DNA of 64,000 nucleotides from Photobacterium profundum (GCF_003026285.1 NZ_PYOD01000013.1:1-64000), one strand, 5' to 3'. Positions 51,175 to 61,986 are shown, counted from the first letter of the stretch. Program-made: numbers and translations. Notes: generated by a model from the sequence alone, not told the origin.

Positions 51175-52476
51175 TTAAGCTTGACCTTTAACTTCTTTAA
51201 GACCGTTGAAAGGTGCTTTCGCGCCTAGAGCTTCTTCGATACGAATTAGCTGGTTGTACTTAGCAACACGGTCAGAACGGCTCATAGAACCAGTTTTGAT
51301 TTGGCCTGCAGCTGTACCTACCGCTAGATCAGCGATAGTTGCATCTTCAGTTTCGCCAGAACGGTGAGAGATAACTGCAGTGTAACCAGCATCTTTAGCC
51401 ATCTTAATTGCAGCTAGAGTCTCTGTAAGAGAACCGATTTGGTTGAACTTGATAAGGATAGAGTTAGCAACGCCTTTCTCGATACCTTCAGCAAGAATCT
51501 TTGTGTTTGTAACGAATAGATCGTCACCAACGATTTGAATCTTGTCGCCTAGAAGTTCAGTTTGGTGCTTGAAGCCAGCCCAATCTGATTCGTCAAGACC
51601 GTCTTCGATAGATACGATTGGGTATTGGTTAGCAAGGTCTTGTAGGTAGAAGTTAAATTCTTCAGAAGAGAAGATTTTGCCTTCGCCTTTCATGTTGTAG
51701 TTGCCAGCTTCTTTGTCGTAGAACTCAGATGCAGCACAGTCCATTGCTAGCGTAACGTCTTTACCTAACTCGTAACCAGCAGCTTCAACAGCTTCTTGGA
51801 TTGCAGCTAGTGCAGCAGCGTTAGATTCTAGGTTAGGAGCGAAACCACCTTCATCACCAACTGCAGTGCTTAGGCCTTTAGCCTTAAGTACTTTAGCAAG
51901 GTTGTGGAATACTTCAGCGCCAATACGTAGTGCTTCTTTAAGAGTCTTTGCGCCAACTGGCTGAATCATGAACTCTTGGATATCAACGTTGTTATCAGCG
52001 TGCTCGCCACCGTTGATGATGTTCATCATAGGTAGAGGCATAGAGAATACGCCAGCAGTACCGTTTAGTTCTGCAATGTGCTCGTATAAAGGCATGCCTT
52101 TAGCTGCAGCGCCTGCTTTAGCGTTTGCTAGAGAAACAGCTAGGATTGCGTTAGCACCAAACTTAGACTTGTTTTCAGTACCGTCTAGGTCGATCATTAC
52201 CTGATCGATAGCAGCTTGGTCTTTTGCATCTTTACCAAGTAGTGCTTCAGCGATAGGGCCGTTCACAGCTTCAAGAGCTTTAAGAACGCCTTTACCTAGG
52301 TAGCGAGATTTGTCGCCGTCACGTAGTTCAAGAGCTTCACGAGAACCAGTTGATGCGCCAGATGGAGCAGCAGCCATACCGACGAAACCGCCTTCTAGGT
52401 GAACTTCAGCTTCTACTGTTGGGTTACCACGTGAATCGATGATTTCACGACCTAGAACTTTAACGATCTTAGACAT
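51175..52476 (-). CDS. eno: enolase
   Basis: Glycolytic conversion of 2-phosphoglycerate to PEP; also a scaffold member of the RNA degradosome. 433 residues with GDEGGFAPNL, SIEDGLDESDW, metal ligands in VGDDLFVTN, and SHRSGETEDATIADLAVG. Codon use is strongly biased, as expected for a highly expressed gene. Follows pyrG by 83 bases, the order found in E. coli. Confidence 0.98.
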   Translation of the reverse strand: MSKIVKVLGREIIDSRGNPTVEAEVHLEGGFVGMAAAPSGASTGSREALELRDGDKSRYLGKGVLKALEAVNGPIAEALLGKDAKDQAAIDQVMIDLDGTENKSKFGANAILAVSLANAKAGAAAKGMPLYEHIAELNGTAGVFSMPLPMMNIINGGEHADNNVDIQEFMIQPVGAKTLKEALRIGAEVFHNLAKVLKAKGLSTAVGDEGGFAPNLESNAAALAAIQEAVEAAGYELGKDVTLAMDCAASEFYDKEAGNYNMKGEGKIFSSEEFNFYLQDLANQYPIVSIEDGLDESDWAGFKHQTELLGDKIQIVGDDLFVTNTKILAEGIEKGVANSILIKFNQIGSLTETLAAIKMAKDAGYTAVISHRSGETEDATIADLAVGTAAGQIKTGSMSRSDRVAKYNQLIRIEEALGAKAPFNGLKEVKGQA

Positions 52477-52559
52477 TGTGTTTCCTCTTGCTTATCTTCA
52501 ATTTAAAAGCTAAAAAATAGCCGTAGTGGGTTATCTCTACAGCTATCCGTAATCCTTAC

Positions 52560-54197
52560 TTATTTAAGTTCACCACGCAGTTGTTGACCTGCTGCCTTCA
52601 CGAAACCTTCAAAGAGAGGGTGACCATCGCGAGGAGTTGATGTGAACTCAGGGTGGAATTGAGCAGCCACAAACCATGGGTGGTTAGGTAGTTCAATAAT
52701 TTCCACTAATTTCTTGTCTGCTGACAGACCTGAAATTTTCAATCCAGCTTTTTCTAGTTGCGGAAGCAAATTATTATTCACTTCATAGCGGTGACGGTGA
52801 CGCTCATGAATGCTTGCGTTACCGTATAGCTCACGCGCTTTAGAACCATTTTTCAGGTGACATAACTGAGAACCAAGGCGCATTGTACCGCCTAAGTTTG
52901 ACTCTTCTGTACGCTTCTCTACTTGACCTTCACCATCTACCCATTCGGTAATTAGACCAACGACTGGGTTTTTAGTTTCAGCATTAAATTCAGTAGAGTG
53001 TGCATCCGCTAAACCTGCAACATTACGAGCAAATTCAATCAATGCTACCTGCATACCCAGACAAATGCCTAAGTACGGAATTTTGTTTTCACGAGCATAT
53101 TGTGCTGTACGGATTTTACCTTCAATACCACGCCCGCCGAAACCACCAGGAACTAGAATTGCATCTAGACCTTCAAGTACTTCGGTACCTTTAGACTCTA
53201 CATCTTGTGAATCAACATATTTGATCTTCACAGATAGACGGTTCTTCAGACCAGCGTGTTTCAATGCTTCGTTTACTGATTTGTATGCATCAGGCAGTTC
53301 AATGTACTTACCTACCATACCGATTGTTACTTCTTCGGTTGGGTTTGCTTCTTCGTAAATTACTTGTTCCCACTCAGCCAAGTTCGCTTCTGGTGCTGTA
53401 ATACCAAAACGCTGACATACAAGATCATCAAGACCTTGAGCTTTAATAAGTTGTGGGATTTTGTAGATTGAATCTACATCTTTCATTGAGATTACAGCTT
53501 TTTCCTGCACATTACAGAACAACGCAATTTTCGCACGCTCGTTAGCAGGAATAACACGATCAGAACGACATACTAAGATGTCAGGCTGAATACCAATCGA
53601 AAGTAATTCTTTTACCGAGTGTTGTGTTGGCTTCGTTTTCACTTCCCCTGCCGCGGCAAGGTAAGGAACTAACGTTAGGTGCATGAACATAGTACGTTCA
53701 CGACCTTTCTGTACTGCTAACTGACGAATAGCTTCCATGAAAGGTAACGATTCGATATCACCAACAGTACCACCGACTTCAACGATAGCAACATCATGGC
53801 CTTGAGCACCTGCAATCACACGTTCTTTAATTTCGTTAGTGATGTGAGGGATTACCTGAATTGTTGCACCAAGGTAGTCTCCGCGACGCTCTTTACGAAG
53901 TACTTCTTCGTAAACACGACCAGCAGTAAAGTTATTACGCTTAGTCATTTTGGTGCGGATAAAACGCTCATAGTGACCTAAATCAAGGTCGGTCTCTGCA
54001 CCGTCTTCCGTAACGAATACTTCGCCGTGTTGAGTTGGGCTCATAGTGCCTGGGTCAACGTTGATGTAAGGGTCTAGTTTCATCATGGTCACTTTAAGAC
54101 CACGTGCTTCTAAAATTGCCGCTAATGATGCTGCTGCAATGCCTTTACCTAGTGAGGATACGACCCCGCCCGTAACAAAAATATAATTCGTTGTCAT
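52560..54197 (-). CDS. pyrG: CTP synthase
   Basis: Makes CTP from UTP, ATP and glutamine. 545 residues: an N-terminal synthetase domain with FVTGGVVSSLGKGI P-loop, and a class I glutamine amidotransferase domain with LGICLGMQ (catalytic Cys) and the FHPEFTS His/Glu pair. Located upstream of eno and downstream of mazG. Confidence 0.98.
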   Translation of the reverse strand: MTTNYIFVTGGVVSSLGKGIAAASLAAILEARGLKVTMMKLDPYINVDPGTMSPTQHGEVFVTEDGAETDLDLGHYERFIRTKMTKRNNFTAGRVYEEVLRKERRGDYLGATIQVIPHITNEIKERVIAGAQGHDVAIVEVGGTVGDIESLPFMEAIRQLAVQKGRERTMFMHLTLVPYLAAAGEVKTKPTQHSVKELLSIGIQPDILVCRSDRVIPANERAKIALFCNVQEKAVISMKDVDSIYKIPQLIKAQGLDDLVCQRFGITAPEANLAEWEQVIYEEANPTEEVTIGMVGKYIELPDAYKSVNEALKHAGLKNRLSVKIKYVDSQDVESKGTEVLEGLDAILVPGGFGGRGIEGKIRTAQYARENKIPYLGICLGMQVALIEFARNVAGLADAHSTEFNAETKNPVVGLITEWVDGEGQVEKRTEESNLGGTMRLGSQLCHLKNGSKARELYGNASIHERHRHRYEVNNNLLPQLEKAGLKISGLSADKKLVEIIELPNHPWFVAAQFHPEFTSTPRDGHPLFEGFVKAAGQQLRGELK

Positions 54198-54324
54198 GAT
54201 TAACCTGGAAGATTGGTGTAGAGGATAAAGTGTATCTGGACGGGAAATTAGTATACCAGACCCACTTTATTGCCACAACGTGAAAACTATCACAGCATTC
54301 ATCGTTTTTTTTTGTCTCAAATCA

Positions 54325-54355
54325 ATTATACCGACTGCATAAGCCGATTGGTCAA
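54325..54355 (-). promoter_or_regulatory. possible pyrG promoter
   Basis: Minus-strand perfect TATAAT (54325-54330) with TTGACC (54350-54355) upstream; the 19-base spacer is long, so the assignment is weak. It lies 128 bases before pyrG. I did not recognise the initial run of C needed for the reiterative-transcription control known in Gram-positive pyrG. Confidence 0.35.
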
Positions 54356-54441
54356 AAATCAACCGACAAATGTTACTCTTTTTTGCCAAAAAGGCCAGTG
54401 AATATAAATCGAATAATCAATGAATTAAATTTATGATGCGG

Positions 54442-55251
54442 TTATTTATTGCGTTCAGCTTGTTTCACTTTTTCCCATTCTTTATCCAGCACCTCTAGCG
54501 AACAACTGTCTAAGCGCATCCCTTTTTCTAGCACACTTTTTTCAACTTGGCGAAATCGATTTTCGAATTTTTTATTCGCGCATTGTAATGCTCGCTCTGG
54601 CTTTACCTTTAAATGACGGCTTAAATTCACGACAGAAAAAAGCAAATCACCCATTTCTTCTTCGATATTGGCTTGATTAGGTGATATTTGTATGACTTCA
54701 TCCATGACCTCATCTAATTCTTCTTTTACTTTATTAACCACAGGAGCAATAGTATCCCAATCAAAACCATGCTTTGAGCAACGTTTTTGAATTTTGTCGG
54801 CACGGCTCAAGGCGGGTAAGGCGAGGGGAATATCAGCTAATACACTTTCATCGTGCCCTTTTGCATCTCGCTCTTTCGCTTTTTCAGCTTCCCAGTTGGT
54901 ATTAATTTCTTCGTCATCAGCAAACTCAGCATCACTAAAAACATGAGGGTGACGGCGCGTTAATTTTTCATTTAACCCTGCAACCACGTCATTAAAATCA
55001 AACAAACCTTGCTCTTTTCCTAGTTGGCTATAAAAGATTATTTGAAACAATAAATCGCCTAACTCTTCACGTACATCGCTCCAATTTTTTTGCTCGATAG
55101 CATCGGCAACCTCGTAAGCTTCTTCAATCGTATGCGGAATGATCGAAGAAAAATCTTGTTTAAGATCCCACGGGCATCCTTTTTGAGGATCACGCAGTGT
55201 CGCCATAATGTCGATTAACTGTTCGATTGGTGCTGATTTATGTTCGCTCAT
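54442..55251 (-). CDS. mazG: nucleoside triphosphate pyrophosphohydrolase MazG
   Basis: Hydrolyses NTPs to NMP and PPi; in E. coli it lowers ppGpp and links to the stringent response. 269 residues comprising two MazG modules; the first carries the EExxE metal motif region TIEEAYEVADAIE with REELGDLLFQIIF, the second VKEELDEVMDEV and EEMGDLLFSVVNLSRH. Lies between relA and pyrG. Confidence 0.95.
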   Translation of the reverse strand: MSEHKSAPIEQLIDIMATLRDPQKGCPWDLKQDFSSIIPHTIEEAYEVADAIEQKNWSDVREELGDLLFQIIFYSQLGKEQGLFDFNDVVAGLNEKLTRRHPHVFSDAEFADDEEINTNWEAEKAKERDAKGHDESVLADIPLALPALSRADKIQKRCSKHGFDWDTIAPVVNKVKEELDEVMDEVIQISPNQANIEEEMGDLLFSVVNLSRHLKVKPERALQCANKKFENRFRQVEKSVLEKGMRLDSCSLEVLDKEWEKVKQAERNK

Positions 55252-55329
55252 AATGGATCGCTATTGGTCTTTTGCGGTGATAAATATGGCTATGTCACGC
55301 ATGCCGTTTGATTGCAGATTACCAGAAAC

Positions 55330-55362
55330 AAAAACGGGAAGCACAATGCTTCCCGTTTTTAC
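55330..55362 (-). terminator. terminator of relA
   Basis: AAAAACGGGAAGCA / TGCTTCCCGTTTTT, 14-bp perfect stem with a 3-nt loop; nearly symmetric so could act in both directions. 50 bases after the relA stop. Confidence 0.92.
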
Positions 55363-55413
55363 GTTATTGTACGATTGATTGACTAAACCAACCGTATTGA
55401 GGCTTCGACCTTA

Positions 55414-57645
55414 TTAATACAAGCGCTTGGCTTCAGCGACATCTTTAACTTGCTCGATACGCTTAAGTACTTTACTCAGCACTTCTAAATCAGTGAGTTC
55501 TAAGTCAAAATCCATAATCGACATCTGTTTCTTGTAATCAATTCGACTTTTCATTCCCGCCACTTTTGCTTTTTCATTGGCTAAAGTATTGGTCAGCTCT
55601 TTAATCAAGCCATTCCGCTCAGAGGCTGTTACCCGAACTGTAATATTATAATTACCCACGAAACCACCCCCCCACACCGTATGAATGATACGTTCTGGTA
55701 CATGATGACGAAGTTCTGCAAGTTGTTCACAGTCATTACGATGAACAGAAATACCACGACCTTGGGTGACAAACCCCACAATTTCATCACCAGGAATCGG
55801 CTGACAACAACGTGCTAAATGCGTCATTAAGTTATCGACGCCTTCAACAACAACAGCATCACGTTGAGGCTTTTTCGCACTGGTACTAATTTTGGTACTC
55901 GCTTCAGTCAGCTTATCCACTAACTGTTGGTCTTCCTCTTCTGCCGTTGGCTTATTAATAATCATGCTAATGTGATTAACCACTTGGTTAATACGCAAAT
56001 CACCACTACCAATACCAACGAACAATTCATCTACGTTTTTAGCATTGAAACGCTTTAATGCATACACTTCTGCATCTTTAAGCTTGGCGCCGATTTTATT
56101 CAGTTCAAGCTCTAAGATTTCACGCCCCGCTATCATGTTTTTATCATGAGCTTGCCTACGGAACCACGCATGCACTTTGGCTCTTGCTCGACCAGAGGTT
56201 ACAAAGCCTAAATTAGGGTTTAACCAATCCCGTGACGGATTCGCTTCTTTCTGGGTGATGATTTCAACCTGCTCACCCATCTGTAAATGATAAGTGAACG
56301 GTACAATACGCCCTTCTACTTTGGCGCCAATACAGCGGTGCCCAACTTCAGAGTGAATATGGTAAGCAAAATCGAGTGGGGTTGCATTTAACGGCAAATC
56401 AACGACATCACCTTTGGGCGTAAAAGCATAAACACGATCATCAAAGACTTGGCTACGTAACTCATCCAGCATTTCGCCAGAATCTGACATTTCTTCTTGC
56501 CACATAAGTAGCTTACGAAGCCAATTAATTTTCTCATCATAAGATGACTTCGCAGCGCCAGATGATGATCCTTCTTTGTATTTCCAGTGTGCTGCCACTC
56601 CTAATTCAGACTCTTCATGCATTTGCTTAGTACGAATCTGAATTTCAATCGTACGCCCTTCAGGTCCTAATACTACGGTGTGAATCGATTGGTAACCATT
56701 CGGTTTTGGATTCGCAACATAATCATCAAATTCTTTCGGAAGATGACGATACTTAGTATGCACTACGCCTAATGCGGCATAACAATCTTGTAACTGGTCG
56801 GCAATAATACGTACCGCTCGAACATCAAATAGCTCATCAAACTCTAAGCTTTTCTTTTGCATCTTTCGCCAGATACTATAGATATGCTTAGGACGACCGT
56901 GCACTTCAGCTTTGATGTGTGACGCTTTCATTGATTCATCTAAATCAGAGACAAAATGATCAATATAATATTCACGGTCGATACGGCGTTCTGATAGTTG
57001 CTTAGCAATTTGCTTATACACATCAGGATGCTGATAGCGGAAAGCATAATCTTCGATTTCCCACTTAAGCTGACCAATGCCTAAGCGGTTTGCTAATGGC
57101 GCATAAATATTGGCACATTCACGTGCAGCTGCTCGGCGTACCTCATCCGGCTCATCTTTTACTTCACGTAAATTACAAATACGCTCTGCGAGCTTAATGA
57201 CAACACAACGGAAGTCATCAACCATAGATAACAACATGCGACGAATATTATCGACCTGTGCCGATTGCTCGGCACCTTCTGTAGTCGCATTCAACTGACC
57301 AATCGCGGCCATTTGCTCAACACCTTTTACCAATTGCATGATAGTGGTGGTGTTATCTTCTTTAACTTGCTCGTGTTGATAAATCCCAGCTTCAACCAGC
57401 GGGACTACTAACGCAGCTACCAGAGTGTCAGTATCCATACTCAGGGTAACTAGAATTTCTACCATTTCGCGGCCACGCCATAATAATAATGGCGTAGACT
57501 CTTCCTTAGTCGTTATTTCGATACATCGCTGATAGGTCTTTTTTAAGCGTTTAGACGCCTTGGCATCTTGCTGCAGGCTATCAACCCATGATGAAAGCTC
57601 AAATGTATCATTTTCCTTTAAATGCGCACCGCGAACTGCGACCAT
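55414..57645 (-). CDS. relA: (p)ppGpp synthetase I RelA
   Basis: Ribosome-bound stringent factor that makes (p)ppGpp on sensing uncharged tRNA. 743 residues (E. coli 744): N-terminal pseudo-hydrolase domain in which the HD motif of SpoT is replaced (TLVAALVVPLVEAG), synthetase domain (YQSIHTVVLGPEGRTIEIQ), TGS domain (about 405-465), helical and zinc-finger regions (HLARCCQPIPGDEIVGFVT) and C-terminal ACT. It should synthesise but not degrade the alarmone. Followed by mazG, preceded by rlmD on the same strand. Confidence 0.98.
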   Translation of the reverse strand: MVAVRGAHLKENDTFELSSWVDSLQQDAKASKRLKKTYQRCIEITTKEESTPLLLWRGREMVEILVTLSMDTDTLVAALVVPLVEAGIYQHEQVKEDNTTTIMQLVKGVEQMAAIGQLNATTEGAEQSAQVDNIRRMLLSMVDDFRCVVIKLAERICNLREVKDEPDEVRRAAARECANIYAPLANRLGIGQLKWEIEDYAFRYQHPDVYKQIAKQLSERRIDREYYIDHFVSDLDESMKASHIKAEVHGRPKHIYSIWRKMQKKSLEFDELFDVRAVRIIADQLQDCYAALGVVHTKYRHLPKEFDDYVANPKPNGYQSIHTVVLGPEGRTIEIQIRTKQMHEESELGVAAHWKYKEGSSSGAAKSSYDEKINWLRKLLMWQEEMSDSGEMLDELRSQVFDDRVYAFTPKGDVVDLPLNATPLDFAYHIHSEVGHRCIGAKVEGRIVPFTYHLQMGEQVEIITQKEANPSRDWLNPNLGFVTSGRARAKVHAWFRRQAHDKNMIAGREILELELNKIGAKLKDAEVYALKRFNAKNVDELFVGIGSGDLRINQVVNHISMIINKPTAEEEDQQLVDKLTEASTKISTSAKKPQRDAVVVEGVDNLMTHLARCCQPIPGDEIVGFVTQGRGISVHRNDCEQLAELRHHVPERIIHTVWGGGFVGNYNITVRVTASERNGLIKELTNTLANEKAKVAGMKSRIDYKKQMSIMDFDLELTDLEVLSKVLKRIEQVKDVAEAKRLY

Positions 57646-57686
57646 GTTTCTGTCCTGTATTCTCTGTATTGGTGATAACTACCAAA

Positions 57687-59051
57687 TCAAAGTTTGGTAA
57701 CCACTCTCTTTTTTTTAACAGCCTTGGCTTTAACAAACAATGCCATCGACTCTAAATGCCCCGTCTGTGGAAACATATCTAACATTCCAAGACGTTCCAA
57801 CTGATAACCTTTTTTCAGTAATACCTGACTATCTCGTGCGAGCGTAGCCGGGTTACATGATACATATACTACCCTTTCAGGCTTAAGCTTCACTACGTGC
57901 TCCATCACACCTGCAGCACCTGCACGTGCGGGATCCAATAATATTTTATTGAACGGTTCTCGAGCCCATGCAAGCTTTGTAACGTCTTCATCTAGATTCG
58001 CTTGATAAAACGCAGCATTACTCTGCTTGTTGCACATGGCGTTCTCTGATGCACGATGAACCATTTCATCGATGCCTTCAACTCCAACCACTGCTTTTGC
58101 GTGTTTTGCGAGCGGTAAACTAAAATTACCTAGCCCACAAAATAAATCCAACACACGGTCGTTAGGCTGAAGATCGAGCCAATCTGTCGCTTGTTCTACC
58201 ATTTTCTTATTCACATCACGATTGACTTGAATAAAGTCTTTCGGTGAAAAATATAATGTTAAATCATCTAAGCGATAGTACGGGGTTTCGCCATGAATCA
58301 ACTCAGCGTCATCTGAGGTTGGCGCTAAGAATAGGATAACATTTTGCTCTTGGGCAAAATTAAGAATCAGCGTCATATCTTTGTCAGAAAAAGGCTTTAG
58401 ATGTCGAATCAATACAACACGGCCATTATCGGCTTCAATAAGCTCAATATGACCAAGATGCCTTTGTCCTTTCAATGTAGATAACAGACTACGTAAAGGG
58501 GGTAAAAGTTCATTCAATGACTCGGCAAGCACTGGGCACTGCTTCACATCAACAATGTCTTTGCTCTGTTTTTTACGAAAGCCAAATTGTAACTGGCCGT
58601 CTTTACCTAGCAGAACACTAAATCGAGCGCAGCGACGATAATGATGCTCAGCCGCTATAATAGGAGTAACTTGCTCGACAGCCGTCGTTTGTTGGTCACC
58701 AGCAAATTTTACCATCAGGTCGCTTAATGCCTGCTGTTTAGCAAGTACTTGACCTTGATGCGATAAATGTTGCAAGTTACAACCGCCACACTGGTCATAG
58801 ATCGGACAATGCGGTTTAATACGCGCTGGACTGTCGATAAGCCGTTTTATGACTTTAGCACGCGCATACTGCTTTTTATCATCAGTGACCTGAACCAATG
58901 CTTTTTCACCCGGCAACAAACCGTCAACGAAAATAGATTTATTGTTTAGATGACCAATACCAGCACCCAGATGATCTAATCGATTAATAACGATTTCTTT
59001 GTGCTTAGTATCAGTAATTTTACGTTTTTGAGGCTTAAAAAAGCGTGCCAT
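57687..59051 (-). CDS. rlmD: 23S rRNA (uracil1939-C5)-methyltransferase RlmD
   Basis: SAM-dependent methylation of U1939, formerly RumA. 454 residues: TRAM domain (about 12-75), [4Fe-4S] cysteines in HCPIYDQCGGC with a further Cys in VKQCPVL, SAM-binding VLDLFCGLGNFSLPLA, LLDPARAGA and catalytic Cys in VYVSCNPATLARD. ATG at 59051 matches the family start (MARFF); a GTG five codons earlier also exists. Divergent from barA as in E. coli. Confidence 0.96.
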   Translation of the reverse strand: MARFFKPQKRKITDTKHKEIVINRLDHLGAGIGHLNNKSIFVDGLLPGEKALVQVTDDKKQYARAKVIKRLIDSPARIKPHCPIYDQCGGCNLQHLSHQGQVLAKQQALSDLMVKFAGDQQTTAVEQVTPIIAAEHHYRRCARFSVLLGKDGQLQFGFRKKQSKDIVDVKQCPVLAESLNELLPPLRSLLSTLKGQRHLGHIELIEADNGRVVLIRHLKPFSDKDMTLILNFAQEQNVILFLAPTSDDAELIHGETPYYRLDDLTLYFSPKDFIQVNRDVNKKMVEQATDWLDLQPNDRVLDLFCGLGNFSLPLAKHAKAVVGVEGIDEMVHRASENAMCNKQSNAAFYQANLDEDVTKLAWAREPFNKILLDPARAGAAGVMEHVVKLKPERVVYVSCNPATLARDSQVLLKKGYQLERLGMLDMFPQTGHLESMALFVKAKAVKKKRVVTKL

Positions 59052-59171
59052 AGTGTTTTGACTCACGAAAAGACATTGGTTTATTGTCGAATAGCCCTAG
59101 TTTCTTTAAGCTAGGGCCACAAATGGACCACAATTCTCCCACAGAATCGCATTCTTGTAATTAAGAGAACA

Positions 59172-61955
59172 ATGAGCAGATACGGACTTCGTGCCAGGGT
59201 CTTCACCCTGACATTAGCACCAACACTAATTATAGGCCTATTATTGAGTGCCTTCTTCACGATGAGCCGCTATCGAGATCTTGAGCACCAGCTGATTTCT
59301 ACGGGTTCTAGTATCATCGAACCTTTAGCTATTTCATCTGAATATGGGATGACAGACAAGAACCGTGAAGCAGTGCGCCGTCTGATCAGCTACACCCACA
59401 GAAAGAACTCTCAAATAATTCGAAGCATTGCGGTTTTTGATGCAGATAATCAGTTATTTGTGACCTCTAATTTTCATCGTAATTTTGAAGCCTTGATGTA
59501 CCCCACGGGTCAACCTATTCCATTATTACTTGAAACACGATTAAGTGATAACTCACTGATATTAAGAGCTCCGATATTAGCCGAAGGGCAGTTTGGCAGT
59601 AACAACTCGATCAGCTACCAAGGTAAAGCATTGGGCTATATCGCCCTAGAGTTAGACCTTAGCGCCTTGCGCCTACAACAGTATCAAGAAGTCTTCACGG
59701 CTTTGATGGTATTACTATTTGGACTTACGCTGTCTTCATTATTTGCGTACCGCTTGATGCAAGATGTGACCCGCCCTATTTCGCATATGGTGAGTGTCGT
59801 CGATAGAATTCGACGAGGGCATCTCGACATTCGAATTGAAGGGCAACTGCTTGGTGAGCTGGATACGCTTAAAAATGGTATCAATGCCATGGCTATCTCG
59901 CTGTCTGAGTACCATATCGAAATGCAACAAAGCATCGATCAGGCCACTTCTGATTTACGAGAAACGCTTGAACAGTTGGAAATTCAAAACGTTGAACTGG
60001 ATATTGCAAAAAAACGCGCTCAAGAAGCAGCACGTGTAAAATCGGAATTTTTAGCCAATATGTCGCACGAATTACGAACACCACTCAACGGTGTTATTGG
60101 TTTTACCCGTCAGATGCTAAAAACGCGATTGAGTTCAAGCCAGCACGACTATTTGCTCACCATTGAAAAATCGGCCAATAACCTCTTAACCATCATTAAT
60201 GACATCCTCGACTTCTCTAAATTGGAAGCGGGCAAGTTATTACTTGAAAATATTCCATTCGACTTCACTGAATCACTTGATGAGGTAATGCGTTTACTGG
60301 CACCAAGCGCACACGAAAAAGGGCTTGAGCTAACACTTAAAGTTGATCATCGTATTCCTGCTGGCTTAATTGGCGATCCGTTGCGTATTCAGCAAGTTGT
60401 CACAAATTTGATCGGTAATGCAGTGAAATTTACCGAACGAGGCAACATTGATGTGTCGGTTGAATTAAAAGCCAGTAAAGATGAAAACATCGAGCTGCAG
60501 TTTACCGTTCGCGATACTGGTATTGGTATTTCAGAGCGCCAACAAGCCCAGTTATTCCAAGCCTTTAGCCAAGCAGATGCCAGTATATCCCGCCGCTATG
60601 GCGGTACAGGTTTAGGGCTTGTTATTACCCAGAAATTAGTCACGCAGATGGGCGGAGAAATCAGCCTAACCAGTCGCTTACACCAAGGATCAACATTCTG
60701 GTTCTCGTTAAAAATGCTAAAAACCGATCTTCCGGTCTCTCAACCAATCGATACTACCTCGTTGGTAGGTCAGAAGGTATTGTTGATCGAACCAAACATG
60801 CAGGCGGCATCAGTAGTACAACAACGCCTTATTAGAGCTGGTATGTTTGTGACTTATCGTTCCACGATGCCTGAAGAGGTAGAGCATCATCACTTTGCCT
60901 TAATTTGTCTACCTCCCGGTCAACAGCCACCGATCGCGATACTCTTGGATCGCGTATTCAAAGCAGAACAAGTTACTGATAAAGTTATCGTCAGCCTGCC
61001 AACGACTGAATTAGCCTTATCTGAACGCCTGATCAATGCTGGGGTATCAGCTTGTTTAGGTAAGCCTCTTTCACACCGTAAACTGTTTGAAGTGCTGAAT
61101 AATGAGCCTGATGACATCTTAGAACCTGAGTTATTATCATTACCAGAACCTGCTCAAAAAATTGAGCCTCTCACTGTAATGGCCGTTGATGATAACCCTG
61201 CTAACTTGAAGCTAATCTCAGCATTATTAAGTGAACGAGTCGAAACGGTTATTACCGCAACAGGTGGTAGAAAAGCGGTTGAATACGCGCATCAAAAAGC
61301 ATTTGATCTGATCTTCATGGATATTCAAATGCCTGAAATGGACGGTGTAACGGCATGTGAAGCGATTCACAAAACGGAGTTAAACCATTCAACACCCGTC
61401 ATAGCGGTAACAGCACATGCTATGCCTGGCGAGCGTGAGCGCTTAATTAATGCAGGTATGGATGATTACTTAACCAAACCTATCGAAGAGCATATTCTTC
61501 AGCAAATTTTGGCGAAGTGGAATCAACATCCAGAGAATGAATATAACCAAAATACGATTATTGATATTGAACCCGAAGTGGTTTCAATGCAGCAACAGCC
61601 GGCTCAAAACAGCAAAGATATCAGCTGGGATTGGGATTTAGCACTGAAGCAAGCTGCAGGAAAAGAAGATCTCGCCAAAGATATGCTGCAAATGCTGCTC
61701 GATTTCATGCCAGAGGTTGAAATGCTGGTCAATGAAGCACTGGATGGAAAAGATATTGAGTTATGGCCACCGATTCACAAACTACATGGTAGCTGTGCAT
61801 ACAGTGGTGTACCTCGATTGAAGAGCTTATGTTATACCATCGAAACACAGCTTAAGGCCAATGCAACAGTCGAAGATATCGAACCTGAGCTCTTTGAGTT
61901 AATGGATGAGATGAACCTCGTTGTAAAAGCCTCGAAGGCATTTAGAAACAAATAA
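59172..61955 (+). CDS. barA: hybrid sensor histidine kinase BarA
   Basis: Tripartite kinase that phosphorylates UvrY (VarA), inducing Csr-type sRNAs that titrate CsrA. 927 residues: two transmembrane helices flanking a periplasmic sensor (about 10-195), HAMP (about 190-245), HisKA with SHELRTPLNG, HATPase (GNAVKF, RYGGTGLGL), a degenerate receiver (about 530-650) lacking the acceptor Asp, a functional receiver (about 665-785, FDLIFMDIQMPEMDG) and a C-terminal HPt domain (IHKLHGSCAYSG). AGAGA precedes the ATG. Its downstream effector CsrA is at 35437-35634. Confidence 0.95.
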   Translation: MSRYGLRARVFTLTLAPTLIIGLLLSAFFTMSRYRDLEHQLISTGSSIIEPLAISSEYGMTDKNREAVRRLISYTHRKNSQIIRSIAVFDADNQLFVTSNFHRNFEALMYPTGQPIPLLLETRLSDNSLILRAPILAEGQFGSNNSISYQGKALGYIALELDLSALRLQQYQEVFTALMVLLFGLTLSSLFAYRLMQDVTRPISHMVSVVDRIRRGHLDIRIEGQLLGELDTLKNGINAMAISLSEYHIEMQQSIDQATSDLRETLEQLEIQNVELDIAKKRAQEAARVKSEFLANMSHELRTPLNGVIGFTRQMLKTRLSSSQHDYLLTIEKSANNLLTIINDILDFSKLEAGKLLLENIPFDFTESLDEVMRLLAPSAHEKGLELTLKVDHRIPAGLIGDPLRIQQVVTNLIGNAVKFTERGNIDVSVELKASKDENIELQFTVRDTGIGISERQQAQLFQAFSQADASISRRYGGTGLGLVITQKLVTQMGGEISLTSRLHQGSTFWFSLKMLKTDLPVSQPIDTTSLVGQKVLLIEPNMQAASVVQQRLIRAGMFVTYRSTMPEEVEHHHFALICLPPGQQPPIAILLDRVFKAEQVTDKVIVSLPTTELALSERLINAGVSACLGKPLSHRKLFEVLNNEPDDILEPELLSLPEPAQKIEPLTVMAVDDNPANLKLISALLSERVETVITATGGRKAVEYAHQKAFDLIFMDIQMPEMDGVTACEAIHKTELNHSTPVIAVTAHAMPGERERLINAGMDDYLTKPIEEHILQQILAKWNQHPENEYNQNTIIDIEPEVVSMQQQPAQNSKDISWDWDLALKQAAGKEDLAKDMLQMLLDFMPEVEMLVNEALDGKDIELWPPIHKLHGSCAYSGVPRLKSLCYTIETQLKANATVEDIEPELFELMDEMNLVVKASKAFRNK

Positions 61956-61986
61956 AGCATTTGCTTAAACAGGTACTACATAAGAT

